Below, piece by piece: positions 30,913 through 39,039 of a DNA stretch of 64,000 nucleotides. The stretch spans positions 1,798,001 to 1,862,000 of the forward strand of contig JASGHK010000004.1 of the NCBI GenBank assembly GCA_049841135.1, read 5' to 3'. The stretch is from JACRCT01 sp049841135. Its GTDB lineage: Bacteria; Myxococcota; Myxococcia; Myxococcales; UBA5297. Under the pieces are notes generated by a model. The model saw nothing but the letters and a program-made list of their open reading frames with translations. It searched no databases and was not told where the DNA came from. How positions within the stretch are numbered: position 1 is the first letter of the stretch; each line of letters starts with the position of its first letter. Both the position numbers and the translations under genes were made by a program.

Positions 30913-33038
30913 TCAGGGGGGCCGGACCAACAGCTCTTGACCGACTTTCAGCTTCTTCTTGTCGAGGCCATTCCACTGCTTCAGCTCCTCGACATGGACC
31001 TGGTACTTGCGGGCGATCGTCCACAGGGACTCGCCCTGCTCGACCACGTGCTTGCCTGAAGCCGGGACCGGCGCCGCCGCCGCCTTCGACTTGTCCTTCT
31101 CGGTGGAGGCCGGAGCCACCGCCGACGAGGAAGCCGTCGCCGCGCTGCCCGAAGCCTGGGGCCCAGAGTCCGAAGCCCGCTTCTGCGGCTCCGCCTTGGC
31201 GCCCGGGAAGACGTTCAGCTCCTCTCCCACGCGCAGCTTCACGGCGCCCACCATGCCGTTCCAGTCCTTGAGCTGGGCGACTTTGACGTCGAACCTCCGG
31301 GCGATGCTCCACAGGCTGTCGCCGTCGGCCACCGCGTAGATGGTCTTGGTCTTGCCGTTCTCGGTGACCGTGCGCGAGCTTCCGGCCAGCGCGCCGCTCT
31401 TCGACTTGCGCGGCGGAGGCGGGGCTGCGGGCACCTCCTCCTCGGTGGGGGCGGCCTTGAACCCTTGCCGGCGCGCCGACTGCACGAGCGACTCGCGCGC
31501 CGAGCCCCCGCCGCCGCGCGGCACGGGGACGACGAGCTCGGTCTTGAGCTTGAGGTAGCGGGAGTCACGGATGCCGTTGGCGCGCATGATCGCCTCGGTG
31601 GCGCTGCCGTACTTCTGGGCGATCTTGCTGAGCGTGTCGCCCTTGCCGACGACGTGAACGGCGAAGTGCATCCGGTCCTTCGGAGCGATCTTCGGGAACT
31701 CCTGCGCGAACGTCTCGGCCGTGCCGGGCGGCAGGTGGATCTTGTAGAGGTCGGTCGGGCTCTTCGACGGCGGCGTGCACCAGCGGCGCAGCGAGGGGTT
31801 GAGGTCCTTGAGCACGTCCACCGTGGTGCCGGCGGCGCGGGCGATGACGTCGAGGTCGGTCGCCTCCGGCACCTCGGCGTCCTCGTAGTCGAGCGGCGGC
31901 TCGGGGAGGATCTCCGCGTCCTGGAAGCCGAAGAACCGGGTGTGCTTGCTGATGAGCGCGGCGGCCATCAGCTTGGGCACGTAGTGGCGAGTCTCCTGCT
32001 TGTAGGCGCGCTTGGTCTCTATCTGCTTCCAGAAGTCGGGCGACTTCGCCTTCTGGGTCGCCAGGCGCACCGTGCCCGCGCCGGAGTTGTAGCCGGCCCA
32101 AGCCAGGCGCCAGTCGCCGAACTCGGTGTAGAGCTCCTTCAAGTAGGCGGCGGCGGCGTAGGTGGACTTGACCGGGTCGCGCCGCTCGTCCTCCCAGAAG
32201 TCGATGCGCAGGCCGAACCGCTTGCCGGTCGGCTCGATGAACTGCCACAGGCCCACGGCCTTGGCCTTGGACTGGACCACCGGCGCGAAGCCGCTCTCGA
32301 TCATGGAGAGGTAGACGGTGTCCTCGGGCAGGCCCGCCTCGCGCAGCGCCTTCTTCATCATCGGCAGGTAGTGCCCGCTGCGGCTGAGCCAGCGGACGAA
32401 GTGCTTGCGCGCCGGCACCTGGAAGAAGTGGATGAACTCCGCCACCAGCGGGTGCATCTCGATGGGGATGTCGTAGAGCTTCGTGGCCTTCTCGATGTCG
32501 AACGAGCCGATCTCCGCGAGCGCGGCCGCCTCCATCTCGCCGTCGTCGGGGACCACCGGCAGCGCGCGGCCTGGGCCCAGGGCGTCGCCCAGCCTCTGGC
32601 GCAGAGGGCTCGCCGGGCCAGCGCGGCGCATCGCGCGGTAGAGCTCGCGGCGCGCTTGGCGCTCTCGTCGACCACCGCGGCCTCGGCGGCCTTGAGCTCC
32701 TCCATCTCGCGGCTGGCCTCGTCCTGCTTCTTGGTGGTGGCCGGGTCCTCGGGCAGGTCGGGCGACGGGGCGGCGGGCTCCTCGGCGGTCGCCGCCTCGG
32801 TCGCCTCGGGAGGCGGTGGCTCCTCCGCATCGGCGCTCGCGGGCGAAGCCGTCCCCGCATCTGCCGAGGCCGCGGCCGCGCTCGCGTCGGGAGCGGTCGC
32901 CGGGCCGGCAGGGGCGGTGACGGGAGCGACGGAGACGGCGGCGTCGGGGCGGTCGGCGTCGACCAGGGGAGCAACGGGCTCGGCGCCAGCGGAGAAGAGG
33001 ACGAGCGCAGCGGCGACGGGACCAAGAAGAAGCGGCAT
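30913..33038 (-). CDS. MltD-like membrane-bound lytic transglycosylase with three LysM domains, one frameshift
   Basis: Cell-wall enzyme cleaving the MurNAc-GlcNAc bond. Repaired length about 709 residues. An N-terminal signal (MPLLLGPVAAALVLFSAGAE) is followed by a long Ala/Pro/Glu-rich linker to about residue 130. The SLT domain has the catalytic Glu in LSMIESGFAP, then KAVGLWQFIEPTGKRFGL and AWAGYNSGAG. LysM repeats begin at HVVGKGDTLSKIAQKYG, AVADGDSLWSIARRF and HVVEQGESLWTIARKYQ. The two frames meet next to a GAGCTC at 32641-32646; restoring one lost base gives KRARELYRAMRRAG. No lipobox is clear despite the MltD-like layout. Neighbours do not suggest an operon. Confidence 0.9.
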
Positions 33039-33169
33039 TCAGGGTGCTCGGCGGCGGTGAGGAACACGAAGCGGCCGCAGGAGCGGCATCGTAGGGGTCG
33101 ATCTCCCAACCGTCAAACAAGCGTCTTCGCTGGCCATTCCCTCGGCCGGGCGGCCGTTCGAACGCTCTT

Positions 33170-34415
33170 CTACGAGCCGAAGATCTTGAAGGGGAGGTAG
33201 ACGAGCGCCGCGACCAGCGCCGAGGCGGGGATGGTGAGCACCCACGCCCACACCACGGTCCGCGCCACGCCCCAGCGCACCGCCGAGAGCCGCCGCGTGG
33301 CGCCGACGCCGATGATCGCCCCGGTGATGGTGTGAGTCGTCGAGACCGGGATGCCGAAGTGGCTCATGGCGAGGATGGTCACGCCGCCCCCCGTCTCCGC
33401 GCAGAAGCCGCCGTAGGGCTGCAGCTTGGTGATCTTCGAGCCCATGGTCTTCACGATGCGCCAGCCGCCGAAGTAGGTCCCCAGGCCGATGGCTGCGTGG
33501 CACAAAAGGATGATCCACCAGGCGATGTGGTCCTTGAGCTTGAGCCTCGGGCCCGAGCTTGCCCTGGACCTTCTCGCCGTAGACGGTGACCTCCTGGCCC
33601 ACCTTGTCCTTCTTGAGCGCGTCGAGCTCCGTGCCCTCGGAGAGCGCGAGACTCTCGCCCGAGTCGGTTCGCAGCACCCACGCGGCGCCCTGGCTCGCCG
33701 GCGCCACCAGCGTCCCCTTCAGCTCGACGATGCCTTCGGCGTGCGCCCAGCCGCCCAGCCCGGAAGCCACGAGCAGCGCGTAGATGATGCCCATGGTCTT
33801 CTGCGCGTCGTTGGAGCCGTGCGAGTAGCTGTAGATGCCCGCCGAGAGCAGCTGCAGGCGCCGGAACCACTTGTCGACACGCGAGGGGCGCGCCCGCCGC
33901 AGGACCCACGCGAGCACCGTCATGAAGAACAGGCCGAGCACGAAGCCCAGGACCGGCGCGACCACGATGTAGGCGGCGATGCCCAGGATGCCCTTGTAGA
34001 CGAGCGGGTTGGACGTGGGGACCCAGAGCACCAGGGCCCCCAGGCCGGCCTTCACCATTGCCGCGCCGGCGAGCCCGCCGATGAGCGCGTGCGACGAGGA
34101 GGACGGCAGCCCCAGCCACCAGGTGAGCAGGTTCCAGACGATGGCGCCGACCAGCGCCGCGAAGATGAGCTGCGGCTCGATGACGCTGCCCACCACGATG
34201 CCCTTGCCGATGGTCGCGGCGACCAGGGTGCCCATGCCGAAGGCGGCGACGAAGTTGAAGGTGGCGGCCCACAGCACTGCCAGCTTCGGGCTGAGCACCC
34301 GGGTGGAGACGACGGTGGCGATGGAGTTGGCGGCGTCGTGGAAGCCGTTGATGAAGTCGAAGACGAGCGCGATGGCGATGATGGCCAGGACGAAGGCGAG
34401 GGAGCCGGTGGTCAT
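33170..34415 (-). CDS. PiT-family inorganic phosphate transporter with an extra soluble insert, one frameshift
   Basis: Integral membrane phosphate (H+ or Na+ coupled) carrier, about 415 residues after repair. PiT signatures are present in both halves: FDFINGFHDAANSIATVVST near the N-terminus and GIPVSTTHTITGAIIGVGATRR in the C-terminal half, plus SHALIGGLAGAAMV and SHGSNDAQKTMGII. Between the last of these and LGTYFGGWRIVKTMG lies an additional roughly 70-residue beta-rich segment (about 33549-33747). The frame breaks at gagcctc (33542-33548); gagctc restores PELKLKDHIAWWIILLCHAA. Its DUF47 partner ends 15 bases upstream on the same strand, the standard pairing for low-affinity phosphate uptake. 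Confidence 0.9.
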
Positions 34416-34430
34416 GGGCGGTCCCTTTCG

Positions 34431-35051
34431 TCAGGCGTTCTTGAGCACCACGGCCTCGAGGGCGTTGGCCACGTCCTCGCAGCGGTCGGTGGCGGTCTCC
34501 AGGTCCTGGTAGATGTCCTTCCACTTGATGATGTCGATGGGGGACTGCGACTCGAACAGCGCGCCGAGGGCGTCGGCCATCAGCCGGTCACCGGTGTTCT
34601 CGTGCGTGTGGATGACGATGCACAGCTTGAGCACGCCCTCGGGGTCCTTCATGTCCCGCAGCTTGATCACCGCGTCCAGGACCGACCGGGAGGCCTCGAC
34701 CAGGCAGTCGCCCAGCTTGCGGGCGTCGTCGGTGGGCGCGGCGATCTTGTAGAGGAGCATCCGGTTGGCGGCCGTGTGGATGAAGTCCAGCACGTCGTCG
34801 AGCCGCGTGGTGATGTTGTGGATGTCCTCCCGGTCGAGCGGGGTAATGAAGGTCTTGTTCAAGAGCTCGAGCGACTTGTGCGTCAGCTCGTCGCCGGCGT
34901 GCTCGAGGTCCTTGATCTTCTTGACCTTGGCCGGCACGTCCGTCCAGTCCTTGAGCAGCGCGGCCATGGCCTCGGCCCCGGCCAGGACGTTCTTGGCGGA
35001 CTGCTCGAAGAGGTCGAAGAAGACCCGCTCCCGCGGCATCAGCGTGAACAT
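34431..35051 (-). CDS. DUF47 / PhoU-like phosphate transport regulator
   Basis: Helical PhoU-fold protein of 206 residues that typically regulates the adjacent PiT carrier. It begins MFTLMPRERVFFDLFEQSAKN and has the two acidic metal-binding signatures of the family: KIKDLEHAGDELTH and, in the second half, RCEDVANALEAVVLK. HNITTRLDDVLDFIHTAANR is also characteristic. It is translated just before the transporter gene (15-base gap), so they form a two-gene operon. The upstream region 35052-35235 should hold the promoter and contains a short direct repeat. Confidence 0.92.
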   Translation of the reverse strand: MFTLMPRERVFFDLFEQSAKNVLAGAEAMAALLKDWTDVPAKVKKIKDLEHAGDELTHKSLELLNKTFITPLDREDIHNITTRLDDVLDFIHTAANRMLLYKIAAPTDDARKLGDCLVEASRSVLDAVIKLRDMKDPEGVLKLCIVIHTHENTGDRLMADALGALFESQSPIDIIKWKDIYQDLETATDRCEDVANALEAVVLKNA

Positions 35052-35187
35052 GGCGGTACCCCTCGGATGCTCCAGTACGACGTGGCGAAGGACGCCGTTG
35101 TCCTACCAACGACACCGGCCGGAAGGAAGCGTCTTCATCGGGGCGGCAAACGACCGTCCACTCAGACCGAGCTCTGCCCCCTCGACG

Positions 35188-35222
35188 AGCTCGGGGTGTC
35201 GAACGGCAAGCTCGGGGTGTCG
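35188..35222. repeat. pair of 14-bp direct repeats AGCTCGGGGTGTCG
   Basis: Exact copies at 35188-35201 and 35209-35222, 21 bases start to start (two helical turns), in the gap between the DUF47 gene and the tetraheme gene. They could be a tandem operator or a non-functional repeat. Confidence 0.55.
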
Positions 35223-35235
35223 CGGCCGGACGCGG

Positions 35236-36789
35236 TCAGGGCGGCTCGCCGTGCCCGGGCCCGAGGACCCGGGCGCGGTCGCGGCGGTAGTCGAAGCCCG
35301 GGTCGTGGTCCGAGGTGTGGCAGGCGCGGCAGGTCTGCTCGGTCACGTCGAGCAGCCCGCGCGCGGGGGCCTCGGCGTGCTGCGAGGCCGGCCCGTGGCA
35401 CCCCTCGCACTGCACCCCTTCCCTGCCCTTGGGCGCTTCGACCGAGCAGGTGCCGCCCGGGGCGAAGAGCCCGGTCAGATGACAGCGGGCGCACTCCAGG
35501 TCGCGCGCCCGGCCCGCCGTTGAGAGGGAGTCGAGCGCCCGGGCGTGGGCCGAGGCCTTCCAATGGGCGGAGGCGGAGGGATGGCAGCCAGCGCAGCGTC
35601 CTTCCACTCCGATATAGACCGGCTGGCCCATCCGCGCCGACGCACAGGGCTTCTCCGGACCCGCGGCGGCCGCGAGCCTGGCCACGTCCGTGGCGAACCG
35701 CGCGACGACCCGCCCGACGGCCTCGTCGCCCGGCGTCTCGGGCGAGACCTTCAGCAGCTGCCAGGCGACGACCGTCGCGTCGTCGGGGACGGTGGGCGTG
35801 CGCTGCGCCTCCTCGATCCGCTGACGCAGCGCCTGCACCCGCGCGTCGCGCAGCGGGCCGTCGAGGCCCGCCTCGGCTTCGGCGAGCGCCGCCTGCGCCC
35901 GCGCCACGGCGACCTGGCGCTGCTCGGCCGAGGGCACGGACACCACCGCGCTGCCCGCGCGGCCCAGCCCCACCTCGAGCTTGAGCAGGGCGCGGCCGCG
36001 GCTCGGCGGCGCGAAGACCGGCGCCCGCCCCGTCAGCACGCCAGCTTCGTTCGCCAGCTCGCTCGCCGCGTGCCCGGCGATCGCCAGATCGACCGCGCCG
36101 GGCGGGAGGCGCTCCACGAGCAGCTGGGCGCTCTCCGCCGTGGCATGGACCAGGGCGACGACCAGCTCGGCGCCGGCCCCGCGCGCCTGCTGCGCCTGCT
36201 CGGCGATGGCCCGGCTCGGCTCGCGCCCGCTGGCGGCCAGGAAGGCGACCTTCACTCCACCGGCCTCGAGCAGGGTCGCCGACGGGGCCGTGTCCGGGCC
36301 GCGGCCGGCGTTGAGCAGCCCGCGCAACCCCGCGGCGCGAACGAAGTCCTGCCCCAGCAAGAGATCGCGCTCGCCCACCGCGAAGACGTCGTTGCCGGCC
36401 GCGGTGTAGGCCTCGGCGATGGCCCGGGCGCGCCGCTCGGACTGCGCCAGCCACTCCTCGGTCAGGTCGCTGCGTCCGAAGAGCGCGTCACCGGCATCCA
36501 CCCACCACGTCGCCGGGGCGGCCGCCTTCTGCTTGCGGACGACGGAGGCCAGGCGCGCGAGGCCGCCGGAGGTGCGCGCGGGGTCGGAGAACGGCTCGAG
36601 CTGCCCCTGCAGCCCGGCGGTGGCGAGGAGCGTGACGCTGCGGGTGCGCCGCGGGGGCGCCTGCGGTGAGCGAGGGCAGGAGGCCAGGACGGCGCTCGCA
36701 CCGGCAGCGAGCGCTACGGCCGCGAAGAGCGCGAGCGGCCTACCAGAGGATGCTCTCGACGAGCTCGTCGATCTTGGAGGCCAGCGCAT
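35236..36789 (-). CDS. UshA-like domain fused to a tetraheme cytochrome, lipoprotein
   Basis: 517 residues. The N-terminal signal ends in lipobox-like VLASC near residue 38. Residues 50-290 follow the 5'-nucleotidase/UshA metallophosphatase pattern (GGLARLASVVRKQK, WWVDAGDALFG, VALVHATAESAQLLVERLP, DLAIAGHA), but the first metal motif HTNDxHG is replaced by TAGLQGQ and the GNHE block by GERD, so phosphatase activity is doubtful. A helical linker follows, then a c554-type heme domain with CAGCH, CARCH, CEGCH and CRACH. The start ATG at 36789 lies inside the upstream receiver gene (50-base overlap), implying translational coupling. It is probably a periplasmic electron-transfer protein. Confidence 0.85.
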   Translation of the reverse strand: MRWPPRSTSSSRASSGRPLALFAAVALAAGASAVLASCPRSPQAPPRRTRSVTLLATAGLQGQLEPFSDPARTSGGLARLASVVRKQKAAAPATWWVDAGDALFGRSDLTEEWLAQSERRARAIAEAYTAAGNDVFAVGERDLLLGQDFVRAAGLRGLLNAGRGPDTAPSATLLEAGGVKVAFLAASGREPSRAIAEQAQQARGAGAELVVALVHATAESAQLLVERLPPGAVDLAIAGHAASELANEAGVLTGRAPVFAPPSRGRALLKLEVGLGRAGSAVVSVPSAEQRQVAVARAQAALAEAEAGLDGPLRDARVQALRQRIEEAQRTPTVPDDATVVAWQLLKVSPETPGDEAVGRVVARFATDVARLAAAAGPEKPCASARMGQPVYIGVEGRCAGCHPSASAHWKASAHARALDSLSTAGRARDLECARCHLTGLFAPGGTCSVEAPKGREGVQCEGCHGPASQHAEAPARGLLDVTEQTCRACHTSDHDPGFDYRRDRARVLGPGHGEPP

Positions 36790-37120
36790 CGAGTCCGTTG
36801 GCCTTGGAGAGGTAGCCGTCGGCTCCGACCTGCTCCGCGAGCTTGCCCAGCTCGTCGTCGGAGAGCGAGCTGAACAGGACGATGGGGATGTCCTGCGTGT
36901 CGTATTCGTGCTTGAGCACGCGGCAGATGTCGGTGCCCTTGGCTTCCGGCATGTGGATGTCGGTGAGGATGAGGTCGGGGCGCCAGCCCTTGAGCGTCGC
37001 CTCGAACTCGGCCAGGGTCGAGGTGGCGCGCACCTCGTAGCCTCGCTGCTCGAGGACCGACTTCTCCATGAGGAGAGCGATCTCGCTGTCGTCGATGAGC
37101 AGAATGCGCTTCTTTTCCAC
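36740..37120 (-). CDS. single-domain response regulator (CheY-like)
   Basis: Receiver domain only, 126 residues. Acidic pocket DD in ILLIDDSEIALL, phospho-acceptor Asp in LILTDIHMPE, switch Ser in IVLFSSLSD, and the conserved Lys in GYLSKANG. The GTG at 37120 is preferred as start because GGGAGGA precedes it at normal spacing; a longer ATG start at 37159 would lack one. No output domain is present, so it acts by protein contact or phosphotransfer. It overlaps the downstream UshA-like cytochrome gene by 50 bases. Confidence 0.9.
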   Translation of the reverse strand: MEKKRILLIDDSEIALLMEKSVLEQRGYEVRATSTLAEFEATLKGWRPDLILTDIHMPEAKGTDICRVLKHEYDTQDIPIVLFSSLSDDELGKLAEQVGADGYLSKANGLDALASKIDELVESILW

Positions 37121-37258
37121 CGCGCTCGTCCTCCCGCCCCGAAAAACCGGCGCCATCATGCCCTAACCGACCGCGAGCGTAAACTTCGGCTTTGCAGGTT
37201 TGACACCGGCGGCGCGTTGGCGCTAAGAGGCGGGGCCTTTTTCCGCAGGGAAGGTCCC

Positions 37259-37735
37259 ATGGCCACGCCGTCCACGCTCCCGTCGCGCCGCGCCGTCGTC
37301 GTCTCGGAGCGGGTTCCGGCGGAGGTCTCCCGCGCGCTGAGCCTGGCGGGCCTCGAGGTGCGAGCGGGCGGCGACCCCTCGGCGCCCGACGTCCTCCTGG
37401 CCGACCCGCACGTGGTCGCCGACGGCGGCCTGGAGTCGGTCATCGCCGCGCGCGCCTCCTCGCTGCTCTCGCGCCTGGGCGACGCGGTCCCGGCCCTGCA
37501 CGAGACGGTGATGGGCCAGACCGAGCGCGGGCTGTTCAAGGCGGTGCTCCTCCACACCCGCAACCACCTGGGCCGCGCCTCGAAGATCCTGGGGCTCGAC
37601 CGCAATACCTGCGCGCGCAAGGCCCGGGCCTTCGGCCTGGTCGACGAGCCGTCGCGCGGACGCAAGCCGGCGGTCAAGCCGGCCCGCGCCAAGCCCGCCA
37701 AGCGCGTGCGGCGCGCCGCCAAGCGCACCCGCTGA
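37259..37735 (+). CDS. Fis-type helix-turn-helix protein with basic tail
   Basis: 158 residues. The middle and C-terminal part matches the Fis/NtrC C-terminal DNA-binding helices: LFKAVLLHTRNHLGRASKIL followed by GLDRNTCARKARAFGL. The N-terminal 75 residues could be a short receiver-like or regulatory fold (RAVVVSERVPAEVSRALSLA) without the phosphorylation aspartates. The last 30 residues are Lys/Arg/Pro/Ala rich, like a histone-type DNA-binding tail. The ATG follows ggaagg at 5 bases. It sits directly upstream of the kinase/TonB operon and is a candidate regulator of it (inference from position). Confidence 0.82.
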   Translation: MATPSTLPSRRAVVVSERVPAEVSRALSLAGLEVRAGGDPSAPDVLLADPHVVADGGLESVIAARASSLLSRLGDAVPALHETVMGQTERGLFKAVLLHTRNHLGRASKILGLDRNTCARKARAFGLVDEPSRGRKPAVKPARAKPAKRVRRAAKRTR

Positions 37736-37736
37736 T

Positions 37737-37761
37737 CGGGCTTCGGGCTTCGGGCTTCGGG
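37737..37761. repeat. short CGGGCTT tandem repeat, copy 2
   Basis: Three CGGGCTT units plus a partial one, starting two bases after the Fis-type gene stop codon. Related to 5506-5527. Confidence 0.6.
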
Positions 37762-37905
37762 TAAAGCCGCCGGCCTGAGTTCCCGAGGCCCTGAAGGTCC
37801 GTCGCCCGGAGCCGAGGACTTCAGTCCACAGCCTGTGGCGTAGGCATCTCGTGCGCGCCTGCCCTGCCAGGCGGCCGGCGCTCTCGCGGCCCGCTGGACC
37901 GCGCC

Positions 37906-39039
37906 TTGCTTCGGCGCGGCCGCGTGCTCGATCGGCTCGGACACTTTCGAATCCTCGGCCCGCTGGGCGGCGGCGGCATGGCCGACGTCTTCCTCGCGCG
38001 CCGCGACGACCCGCACGCTCCCCTGGTCGCGCTCAAGTGCCTTCGCCCCTCGCTGGCCCGCGACCCCGAGACCCTGCTCGCCTTCCAGGACGAAGCCCGC
38101 GCCCTCTCGCACGTCACCGACCCGCGGGTGGTGCGCCTGGTCGAGTCCGGCGCCTGCGAAGGCACCTGTTACCTCGCGCTCGAATACGTGGCGGGTCCCG
38201 ACCTCTCCCGGCTGGTGCGCGCGCTGCGCCGCCGCGGAATCCTCCCGCCCATCGAGGCGGTGGCCGCGGTCGCCGACGACCTGCTCGCGGGCCTGCACGC
38301 TGCCCATGAGGCCCGCGACGAGCACGGCCTGCCGCTGCACCTGGTGCACCGCGACGTCTCGCCGCACAACGTCCTCGTCTCCCCTTCCGGCCTGTGCAAG
38401 CTCTCCGACTTCGGCCTCGCCCGCTTCGAGCGCCAGGCCCACCACACCCAGAGCAGCCACGCGCGCGGCAAGCTGAGCTACCTGGCGCCGGAGCAGCTCA
38501 AGGCCTCGGGGCAGGACCGTCGGGTGGACCTCTGGGCCGCGGCGCTGGTCATCCACGAGCTGGCGACGCTCGACCACCCGCTGGCCGGGCGCACCGACCT
38601 CGAGACCGTGCACCGCATCTGCGGCACGCGCGTCCCGCCAATCTCGCGGGTGCGGCGCGACGTGCCGCCCGAGCTCGACCTGGTGCTGGAGCTGGCCTTC
38701 ACGCCGAGCGCCGAGGGCCGCTTCGAGACCGCGGCCGCCTTCCGCGAGGCGCTTCGCTGCGCGCTGCCGGTGAGCGACGGAACCCGGCAGATCGCCCGGC
38801 TGGTCGAGCTCGCCTTTCCCGCGGGCTTCGCTCCGCCCGCCGTCCCTTCCGTGACCTCCCCGGCGAGCGTGCGGCACCCGCGCGGCCACTCGCGCTGGCT
38901 GCACGCCGCCGCGGGAGCCCTCGTCGGCGCCGCGCTGGCGACGGGGGCTGCCCTGCTGGTGCACCGCTCGCCGCCCGCCCCTTCGCCGACGCTCCTCTCG
39001 CCCCCTTCTTCCGTCCTCCGCGGAGCCGCCTGTCCATGA
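37906..39039 (+). CDS. membrane-anchored Ser/Thr protein kinase (first gene of the kinase/TonB operon)
   Basis: Hanks-type kinase, 377 residues. Glycine loop LGGGGMADVFLARR, ATP-lysine in VALKCLRP, catalytic loop HRDVSPHNVLVS, DFG in LSDFGLARF, and the APE-equivalent LAPEQL. All catalytic residues are present. A single hydrophobic helix near residues 338-358 (WLHAAAGALVGAALATGAAL) is followed by only about 20 residues, so it has essentially no external sensor domain. Start uncertain: TTG at 37906 or GTG at 37924, neither with a good Shine-Dalgarno. Its stop overlaps the TonB receptor start (ATGA), indicating translational coupling. Confidence 0.9.
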   Translation: MLRRGRVLDRLGHFRILGPLGGGGMADVFLARRDDPHAPLVALKCLRPSLARDPETLLAFQDEARALSHVTDPRVVRLVESGACEGTCYLALEYVAGPDLSRLVRALRRRGILPPIEAVAAVADDLLAGLHAAHEARDEHGLPLHLVHRDVSPHNVLVSPSGLCKLSDFGLARFERQAHHTQSSHARGKLSYLAPEQLKASGQDRRVDLWAAALVIHELATLDHPLAGRTDLETVHRICGTRVPPISRVRRDVPPELDLVLELAFTPSAEGRFETAAAFREALRCALPVSDGTRQIARLVELAFPAGFAPPAVPSVTSPASVRHPRGHSRWLHAAAGALVGAALATGAALLVHRSPPAPSPTLLSPPSSVLRGAACP

